DNA of 61,763 nt from an uncultured Collinsella sp. (GTDB lineage: Bacteria > Actinomycetota > Coriobacteriia > Coriobacteriales > Coriobacteriaceae), in contig CABSYW010000012.1 in assembly GCA_902482035.1 (NCBI GenBank), positions 1 to 61,763 on the forward strand. The letters run 5' to 3'. Both the position numbers and the translations under genes were made by a program. Shown here in pieces: positions 56,754-61,763 of this stretch. Within the stretch, counting starts at the first letter, position 1. Every line of letters begins with the position of its first letter. The notes beneath the pieces were generated by a model that was not told the DNA's origin, did no database searches, and saw only the letters and a program-made list of their open reading frames with translations.

Positions 56754-57551
56754 ATGGGTCTTGAAGGAATCAAGCTGATTGCATGCGATTTGGACGGCAC
56801 GTTGCTGCATCCGGGGGAGCGCGAGCCGCGTTCCGAGGCCTTTGAGCTCATCGATGAGCTGCATCGTCGCGGTATCGTGTTTATGCCGGCGAGCGGCCGT
56901 CAATATGCGAGCTTGCGCTACCTGTTTGCCCCGGTGGCCGATGAGCTCGCCTATGTATGCGAAAACGGAGCCCTGGTGATGAGCGAGGGGCGTGCCGTTG
57001 TCAAGCGTTCCATGGAGCGTAGCCTTGCTATGGATATCGCGAATGCCGTGGTTGCGTATCCCCATGCCGACGTGACCCTTTCATGTGAGGGACACCTCTA
57101 CACCATGAGCGGCAACGATGCATTCGTCGATCATTTGCGCTATGAGGTCCACTGCGATGTGGCGGTGGTCGACCGCCCCGAGGACATCGACGAGGACGTC
57201 ATTAAGATTGCCTTCCAGACGCCCGAGGTGGATCAGCCGGCGGCCCTGGAGTATTTCGAGCGCCTCTTTAGCGACCGTGTTGACGTGATGACGTCGGGAA
57301 CCGAATGGACGGACTTTATCGGTTTCGGTTCGGGCAAGGGCTCCGCGCTTGCCGATTACGGTCGTGCCCTGGGTATTTCGCCCGATGAGATGATGGCGTT
57401 TGGCGATAACGAAAACGATCGCGACATGCTCAACGTCGTGGGCCATCCTTATCTAATGGAGAACTGCAACCCCTCTATGCGTGGCATTAACGACCGCGTC
57501 CGCTACGTGCGCACGGTCGAAGAAGAGCTGCGTCGTCTACTTGCTGAGTAG
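56754..57551 (+). CDS. Cof-type HAD-IIB sugar-phosphate phosphatase
   Basis: A cytosolic haloacid-dehalogenase phosphatase of 265 residues. Motif I is CDLDGTLLHPG (nucleophile Asp near residue 11), motif II ASGRQYASL, Lys motif GSGKGSALADYGRALGI, motif IV FGDNENDRDML; the cap between them is the IIB type. Substrate cannot be inferred beyond phosphosugars or similar. ATG 56754 follows GGGGGAAAG. It converges with the fur gene, with only 23 bases between stops. Confidence 0.88.
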   Translation: MGLEGIKLIACDLDGTLLHPGEREPRSEAFELIDELHRRGIVFMPASGRQYASLRYLFAPVADELAYVCENGALVMSEGRAVVKRSMERSLAMDIANAVVAYPHADVTLSCEGHLYTMSGNDAFVDHLRYEVHCDVAVVDRPEDIDEDVIKIAFQTPEVDQPAALEYFERLFSDRVDVMTSGTEWTDFIGFGSGKGSALADYGRALGISPDEMMAFGDNENDRDMLNVVGHPYLMENCNPSMRGINDRVRYVRTVEEELRRLLAE

Positions 57552-57574
57552 ACATTTGGGACATGTCTAGAAAT

Positions 57575-57955
57575 CTACCTACAGTCGGGGCAGAGACCCT
57601 CGAAGATGGTGTAGTGCGACGTGACGTGCCAGCCGATTTGCTCGGACGCCTTGGCGTCGAGCTGGGCATCGAAGGGGAGCGGTACGTCGATGACGCGGCT
57701 GCACGAGGTGCAGATGATATGCGCATGCGGCTCGATCGTGCGATCGAAGCGGCTGCCGCCCGGCGTCTTGATGGAGAGAATCTCGCCGGCATCTGCCAAG
57801 AGATTGAGGTTGCGGTAGACCGTGCCGCGGCTGATCTTGTCATCCTGTTCGCGCACGGCGTTGTAGATTTCGTCGGCGGTGGGATGGTTATAGCTTTGGC
57901 GCACGGCGTCAAGAACCAGCTTTCGCTGCTTGGTATTCCTTCTTTGCACCGCCAT
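57575..57955 (-). CDS. Fur-family metalloregulator
   Basis: A 126-residue DNA-binding repressor of the Fur/PerR/Zur family. The winged helix covers residues about 1-75 (HPTADEIYNAVREQDDKISRGTVYRNLNLLADAGEIL), then the regulatory-metal region EPHAHIICTSCSRVIDV and a C-terminal CPDC that with CTSC forms a structural zinc site. Subtype (iron, peroxide, zinc) cannot be settled from the sequence; a PerR role would be natural for an anaerobe. An inverted GTATT-N8-AATAC lies upstream (58000-58017) and could be its own operator. Confidence 0.88.
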   Translation of the reverse strand: MAVQRRNTKQRKLVLDAVRQSYNHPTADEIYNAVREQDDKISRGTVYRNLNLLADAGEILSIKTPGGSRFDRTIEPHAHIICTSCSRVIDVPLPFDAQLDAKASEQIGWHVTSHYTIFEGLCPDCR

Positions 57956-57999
57956 GCGCCTCGCCTCTTTTCTATTAACGGTCGTAGGTAAATGATACC

Positions 58000-58017
58000 G
58001 TATTTAGCACACAATAC
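58000..58017. promoter_or_regulatory. Inverted repeat upstream of the Fur-family gene
   Basis: GTATT-TAGCACAC-AATAC lies about 45 bases upstream of the fur start and touches the stop codon of the acylphosphatase gene. It may be an operator; the match to known Fur or PerR boxes is weak. Confidence 0.3.
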
Positions 58018-58427
58018 TAATAATGAGGACTGAAACCGTCTTCATTGGCAAGTGGGGCTCGGGCCTGGGCGTCTACGAGGCGAAAACGCGTTCCCATGCG
58101 CTCGTAGGAGGCATGAAGCGCCTCGAGATGAGATAGGACGTTTGCCGGAGCTCCCTGTATCTCCATCTCGACTGAGCCGTCTTCCATGTTACGCACCCAG
58201 CCGGTGAGTGCGCGTGCCTGTGCGAGGTTGGTGTTGGTAAAGCGAAAACCAACGCCTTGGACTTGCCCCGCCCAGCGCAGGAAATAGCGCAGGGGAGTGT
58301 CTTGAGTGGCCTCGTCGCTTGCGAGTACGGTAAGCCTGCGGCGCAGCTCGAGCTCGACGTTTGATGGTTTTTGAGGCTCTCGACTGCCGCCGGTGACGCT
58401 GGAGAAGAACGTATCGAAGAGGCCCAT
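58017..58427 (-). CDS. Acylphosphatase with N-terminal extension
   Basis: A 136-residue protein whose C-terminal 90 residues are an acylphosphatase: FLRWAGQVQGVGFRFTNTNLAQ contains the phosphate-binding Arg, and TGWVRNMEDGSVEMEIQG the catalytic Asn. The first 45 residues (MGLFDTFFSSVTGG..., acidic/basic helix) are extra and unrecognised. ATG at 58425-58427 is two bases after the Gfo/Idh stop; the larger open frame upstream overlaps that gene. It presumably hydrolyses acyl phosphates such as carbamoyl phosphate. Confidence 0.82.
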   Translation of the reverse strand: MGLFDTFFSSVTGGSREPQKPSNVELELRRRLTVLASDEATQDTPLRYFLRWAGQVQGVGFRFTNTNLAQARALTGWVRNMEDGSVEMEIQGAPANVLSHLEALHASYERMGTRFRLVDAQARAPLANEDGFSPHY

Positions 58428-58429
58428 CG

Positions 58430-59536
58430 CTATGCCTGCTTGCCTGCGTCGGCCGGGAAGGTAATGCCGGCCTGCTGGCGCACGGCATCCATGATGCGCA
58501 GTGAGACGAGCGTGACATCGCGGTAGTGGCCAAGCTCGTGGCGTCCCGCCGGGGTCTCCCAAATCTCTTCCTTAACGTTATCGATGCCGTCGATGGCGGT
58601 GATAAAGTCTGTGAGTTCGTATTCCATAGTGTTGCTCGATTTGGGCAGGTCGAGCACGCGGCCGTTGTCGCCCTGTTCGCGCGGTGCCTCGGTCGCCGAG
58701 CCGCGTACGACATCGCCGCGATAGTCGATGTGGACGTTGCGGGGCGTGGACAGATGGTCGATCTGGATAGTGCCACGCTCGCCTTCGATCTGCGAGGGCA
58801 GCAGGTCATTCGTAATTTTGGAGTGCGCGAGCTCGACGGAGATGCGGCCTCCGCCGTAGCTGGCGAGGATGGAACCGCAGCCGTCGATGGGGCCGTGCGT
58901 GAGCTGTCGCGTGGTGGGGTCGAGCAGAGTAGTCATGCTCGTAAGGCCGGAGGGCATGCCGAAAATCTCGACCATGGGCTCGACGGCGTAGACGCCAATG
59001 TCCATGAGGGAACCCGATGCCATATTGCAGTCAAAGATATTGGTGGCGCGTCCCGCGAGAATCTCGTTGTAGCGCGAGGAATACTTGCCAAAGCGCAATG
59101 AAGCGCGGCGGATGGGGGCGATCTCGCCCAGGGCGTCCTCGATGGCGTGGAAGGCGGGATCGTGGAGGGGACGCATGGCCTCGAGGGCCACGACACCTGC
59201 TGCCTCGGCAGCGCGGAAGACTTCCAGCGCCTGCGCTTCGGTGGCGCAGAAGGGTTTCTCGACGATGACGTGCTTGCCACCGGCGATGCAGGCAAGGGCC
59301 TGCTCGTAGTGAAGTGCGTTAGGACTGCCGATATAGACGGCGTCGACGTCGACGGCTGCCGTAAGCTCGTCAAGTGCGGTGAAGTTACGCTCGCCGCCGT
59401 GTTCGGCGGTAAAGGCGGCGCCGCGCTCGGCATCGCGCGAGAGCGTGCCCACAAACGCGGCTTGGTCGTTGGCGTTGACGACCTGGATAAAGTCGTCGGT
59501 AATCATGGATGTGCCGATGGTCGCGATGCGCAGCAT
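58430..59536 (-). CDS. Gfo/Idh/MocA-family oxidoreductase
   Basis: An NAD(P)-dependent sugar or cyclitol dehydrogenase, 368 residues. The N-terminal Rossmann fold begins at RIATIGTSMITDDF, and EKPFCATEAQALEVF contains the family's EKP catalytic Lys region; C-terminal part has the usual alpha/beta dimerisation domain with SLMDIGVYAVEPMV. Substrate unknown. Start at 59534-59536 follows AAGGGGG. It is translationally close to the acylphosphatase gene (2 bases). Confidence 0.87.
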   Translation of the reverse strand: MLRIATIGTSMITDDFIQVVNANDQAAFVGTLSRDAERGAAFTAEHGGERNFTALDELTAAVDVDAVYIGSPNALHYEQALACIAGGKHVIVEKPFCATEAQALEVFRAAEAAGVVALEAMRPLHDPAFHAIEDALGEIAPIRRASLRFGKYSSRYNEILAGRATNIFDCNMASGSLMDIGVYAVEPMVEIFGMPSGLTSMTTLLDPTTRQLTHGPIDGCGSILASYGGGRISVELAHSKITNDLLPSQIEGERGTIQIDHLSTPRNVHIDYRGDVVRGSATEAPREQGDNGRVLDLPKSSNTMEYELTDFITAIDGIDNVKEEIWETPAGRHELGHYRDVTLVSLRIMDAVRQQAGITFPADAGKQA

Positions 59537-59609
59537 ACGTCCCCCTTGCGTTGTTTGGTCTACAGGATGAGTGTAGCGCGTGGGGATATAAAGCTGCGCG
59601 AAAACGCTA

Positions 59610-60095
59610 TTACAGGTCGCTCTCGTTAAAGCCGGTGTCGATATCGAGGTTGCTGCCGTCGGCCGCCGTGGTGGCGAGCTCATCGCAGCGCTCGTTGAGC
59701 TCGTGGCCGGCATGCCCCTTAACCCAGATGAACTCCACCTTATGCTTGCTTTTGGCGGCAAGCAGGCGCTCCCACAGGTCGCGGTTCTTGACGGGCTGCT
59801 TGTTGGCAGTTTTCCACCCGCGCTTTTTCCAGCCGTCGATCCAGTGTTTATTGAAAGCGTTGACGACGTACTGCGAATCGGAATGGACCTCGACCTCGCA
59901 GGGGCGGTTGAGCGCCTCGAGCGCCACGATGACCGCCATGAGTTCCATGCGGTTGTTGGTGGTCTTGGCGTAGCCGCGTGAAAGCTCGGAGGTGAAGGTC
60001 TTGCCGGCGGGGTTGGTGTATTTGAGTACGGCGCCGTAGCCGCCGCGTCCCGGATTTGATCGGGCCGAGCCGTCGGTATAGATGATGACCTTCAC
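59610..60095 (-). CDS. rnhA: Ribonuclease HI
   Basis: Cleaves RNA in RNA-DNA hybrids. The four-carboxylate site is visible: IYTDGSARSNPGRGGYG (Asp), NNRMELMAVIVALEAL (Glu), VHSDSQYVVNAFN (Asp) and the final Asp in HELNERCDELA. The 161-residue length is normal, with a short acidic tail after the core. GTG at 60093-60095 follows AAAGGA; the longer frame to 60146 lacks a ribosome site. Confidence 0.93.
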   Translation of the reverse strand: MKVIIYTDGSARSNPGRGGYGAVLKYTNPAGKTFTSELSRGYAKTTNNRMELMAVIVALEALNRPCEVEVHSDSQYVVNAFNKHWIDGWKKRGWKTANKQPVKNRDLWERLLAAKSKHKVEFIWVKGHAGHELNERCDELATTAADGSNLDIDTGFNESDL

Positions 60096-60194
60096 GGGCT
60101 TCCTTTCGTTGGGTACGTTTCGTGTGAGTGACCATTGTAGCGCCATGTCCGCCGGGGGCTAGCAATCTACGATTTCTACCCCGTCTTCCGACAG

Positions 60195-61097
60195 TTAGTT
60201 GGCATGGATGATGCGGTTGAGCTCGTCGAGGTATTGCTGCAAGAGGGGAGAGGGCTTGCGCTCGTCGTGCATGATATAGCCTACGTGCATCGTTGGGGCG
60301 TCTGCTAACGGGATCGATGCCATACCCCATTGCATTTCATTGGAGAGGACACCGGTCGACAGGGTGTAACCGTTCGACGTGATAAGTAAGTTAGTAAGTG
60401 TTCCGCGGTCCGAGATTCGTATGTTGCGGTCGCAAGGGATATAGCTAAAAGGTTCCTCGGCGTAATAGAAGGAGTTTGAGGTTCCCTGCTCAAAGCTGTA
60501 GCGCGTATAGGGTGTGAGGTCGGCAAGGGACAGCTGCGGGCGGCGGGCAAGCGGGTGGCGCTCGCTAACGAAGACGTGGACCGTCGCGTCGAATAGGGGA
60601 TGGAAGCTCGCGCGCGCATCGGCAAAAGCCTTCTGCAGAACACGGGCGTTAAAGTCATCCAGATACAGAATGCCGATATCGCTGCGAAACGCGCGGACGT
60701 CATCGATGATCTGCGATGTGGTAGTCTCGCGCATGATGAACTCGAACTTGCTGTCGCGGCAGCGCTCGACCACGTTGACAAAGGCCTCGACCGAAAAGGC
60801 GTAGTGCTGGGCGGAAATGGCGAGGCGGGCTTGCGGGGTGCCGCCGTCCTCGTAGCGCGCCTCGAGCATATCGGCCTGCTCTACGACCTGGCGCGCATAG
60901 CCCAAAAGCTCGGTGCCGTCGTTGGTGAGCGTGACGCCGCGGCTGGAGCGCGTAAAGATCTCCAGGTGGAGCTCCTGTTCCAGGCTTTTGACGGCGTTTG
61001 AGATGTTGGACTGAGCGGTATAGAGGCGCTGAGCTGCGGCATTGATTGAGCCGGACTCTGCTACGGCGATCAGGAAACGAAGCTGCTGGAGGGTCAT
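60195..61097 (-). CDS. LysR-family transcriptional regulator
   Basis: A 300-residue LTTR: winged helix-turn-helix at residues about 1-60 (LQQLRFLIAVAESGSINAAAQRLYTAQSNISNAVKSLEQEL), then the periplasmic-binding-like effector domain. ATG at 61095-61097 is chosen because AAAGG at 61107-61111 is correctly spaced for it, while the ATG at 61106 abuts the ribosome site. It diverges from an O-acetylhomoserine sulfhydrylase gene and a matching LTTR box lies between, so it likely controls methionine/cysteine synthesis, analogous in arrangement to CysB/MetR-type regulators; effector unknown. Confidence 0.88.
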   Translation of the reverse strand: MTLQQLRFLIAVAESGSINAAAQRLYTAQSNISNAVKSLEQELHLEIFTRSSRGVTLTNDGTELLGYARQVVEQADMLEARYEDGGTPQARLAISAQHYAFSVEAFVNVVERCRDSKFEFIMRETTTSQIIDDVRAFRSDIGILYLDDFNARVLQKAFADARASFHPLFDATVHVFVSERHPLARRPQLSLADLTPYTRYSFEQGTSNSFYYAEEPFSYIPCDRNIRISDRGTLTNLLITSNGYTLSTGVLSNEMQWGMASIPLADAPTMHVGYIMHDERKPSPLLQQYLDELNRIIHAN

Positions 61098-61116
61098 CGG
61101 CGCCATCCTTTCGAGT

Positions 61117-61137
61117 GTTATCTATATAACCGATAAC
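61117..61137. promoter_or_regulatory. LysR-type operator in the divergent region
   Basis: GTTATC-N9-GATAAC, a perfect inverted repeat containing the LTTR core T-N11-A. Its centre is about 66 bases upstream of the predicted sulfhydrylase transcription start, the classical LTTR recognition position, and it also overlaps the lysR promoter. Confidence 0.75.
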
Positions 61138-61157
61138 AGGTTAGCGCTTTTAAGTGA

Positions 61158-61186
61158 TTGACCGAGGGAAACAATGCTCGTACTAT
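61158..61186 (+). promoter_or_regulatory. Promoter of the sulfhydrylase leader
   Basis: -35 TTGACC (61158-61163), a 17-base spacer and -10 TACTAT (61181-61186) predict a start near 61193 and a leader of about 178 bases. Confidence 0.75.
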
Positions 61187-61254
61187 TCAAAACACACAAA
61201 GGCGGTAGGTAATTAAACCGACCACGGAACCGGGATGCGAAAGGAGGCCCGCAT

Positions 61255-61308
61255 ATGAATTGCTTACCAAGACGAATGCCGGGCTCCTGTTTGCGCCCGT
61301 CGGCGTGA
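61255..61308 (+). CDS. Putative 17-residue leader peptide
   Basis: ATG 61255 has a near-perfect ribosome site (AAAGGAGG, 61240-61247) at 7-base spacing and encodes MNCLPRRMPGSCLRPSA before TGA. It contains two Cys, an internal Met and several Arg/Pro codons. The coding strand segments can pair alternatively: 61243-61252 with 61276-61287 (masking the leader's own ribosome site) or 61284-61289 (CTCCTG) with 61310-61315 (CAGGAG). This is the layout of a translation-dependent attenuator for the sulfur gene downstream, but no T-rich terminator is evident, so control could be at translation. Confidence 0.5.
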   Translation: MNCLPRRMPGSCLRPSA

Positions 61309-61370
61309 TCAGGAGACAGCGACTTACTTCTCTCTAATTTATTAACTTTTGTTCGATCAAGGAGATCATC

Positions 61371-61763
61371 ATGAGCCAGTTCATCAACAACCCCGAGCAC
61401 ACCTTTGGTTTCGATACCCTGCAGCTTCACGTTGGCCAGGAGAGCGCCGATCCCGCATCCGACTCCCGCGCCGTGCCTATCTACCAGACCACGAGCTATG
61501 TGTTCCGCAACTCCCAGCACGCCGCCGACCGCTTTGGTCTTGCCGACGCCGGTAACATCTACGGCCGTCTGACCAACTCCACCCAGGGCGTCTTCGAGGA
61601 CCGTATCGCCGCACTCGAGGGTGGTGTGGCAGGTCTTGCCGTCGCCTCCGGTGCTGCTGCCATCACCTATACCCTGCAGGCTCTTGCCCAGGCCGGTGAC
61701 CACGTGGTGGCTCAGAAGACCATCTACGGTGGCTCCTACAACCTGCTGGAGCATACGCTCTCC
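61371..61763 (+). CDS. metY: O-acetylhomoserine aminocarboxypropyltransferase, 5' part
   Basis: The first 131 residues of a Cys/Met-metabolism PLP enzyme, cut by the window end. GFDTLQLHVGQ, SRAVPIYQTTSYVF, NIYGRLTNSTQGVFEDRIAALEGG and AVASGAAAITYTL are typical of O-acetylhomoserine sulfhydrylases, which make homocysteine from sulfide. Cystathionine gamma-synthase is less likely from the N-terminal motifs. The PLP-binding Lys is beyond the window. AAGGAG is at 61359-61364 before ATG 61371. Divergent from the LysR gene. Confidence 0.87.
   Translation, partial: MSQFINNPEHTFGFDTLQLHVGQESADPASDSRAVPIYQTTSYVFRNSQHAADRFGLADAGNIYGRLTNSTQGVFEDRIAALEGGVAGLAVASGAAAITYTLQALAQAGDHVVAQKTIYGGSYNLLEHTLS

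Noticed and set aside
61193..61370. SAM-I, SAM-II or T-box riboswitch upstream of the sulfhydrylase gene
   Set aside because: I could not find the expected conserved core sequences or a clear terminator; a covariance-model search would settle it.
1..61763. CRISPR array, prophage, toxin-antitoxin or defence island
   Set aside because: No regularly spaced direct repeats, phage structural genes or recognisable defence genes were seen in the window.

Overview
The window looks like a chromosomal segment of a strictly anaerobic gut actinobacterium of the class Coriobacteriia, most likely Collinsella or a close relative. This is inferred from a GC-rich, GCC/AAG/GAG-biased coding style, the actinobacterial gene order uvrC / rapZ / whiA / gap-pgk-tpiA-gpmI / secG, class III (oxygen-sensitive) ribonucleotide reductase, and Tat-type lipoprotein signals on the binding proteins. 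No prophage, CRISPR array or recognisable insertion sequence is visible.

Layout. 1-3.8 kb: end of an upstream gene, then coaE, a lytic transglycosylase and uvrB. 3.8-9.9 kb (minus strand): two flavoproteins, a Mrp-type P-loop ATPase and an LTA-synthase-like sulfatase. 10-17.3 kb: uvrA with a probable SOS box, a YbaK-type deacylase, murJ and uvrC, so all three UvrABC genes lie within 16 kb. 17.3-28.1 kb: a sialic-acid (nan) operon with a four-gene peptide-type ABC transporter (one gene is a permease-ATPase fusion), two AXE1-family esterases (one without its nucleophile), a nanA-type lyase, a ROK kinase and nanE. It sits between uvrC and rapZ, which are usually neighbours in Actinobacteria. 28.1-35.3 kb: rapZ, whiA (yvcK is missing between them), lower glycolysis genes and secG. 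35.6-41.5 kb: a complete oligopeptide transporter. 42.1-48.1 kb: six tRNAs (Leu, three identical Gly, Cys, Val) interleaved with a PAS-GAF-PP2C phosphatase, a STAS-HATPase fusion and a GH13 alpha-glucosidase. 48.1-51.9 kb: nrdD and nrdG with an NrdR-type promoter and a structured leader. 52-53.7 kb: folE, an HD hydrolase and folB. 53.7-60.1 kb: a YgjP peptidase, a dipeptidase, FKBP, a UreE-like protein, a HAD phosphatase, Fur, acylphosphatase, a Gfo/Idh oxidoreductase and RNase H. 60.2-61.8 kb: a LysR regulator diverging from the 5' end of an O-acetylhomoserine sulfhydrylase gene, with an apparent LysR box, promoter and short leader peptide between them.

The most unusual signal is a family of very long intergenic hairpins at 41552-41678, 41861-41983, 50936-51073 and 51252-51335. 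The first two have unrelated stem sequences but share nearly identical 12-base internal loops and the same apical hairpin, which is the pattern of a conserved structure with compensating stem changes. The other two carry related loop motifs. They occur as two pairs, each with a plus-oriented element followed about 180 bases later by a minus-oriented one. Two different long hairpins also separate cistrons inside the nan operon.
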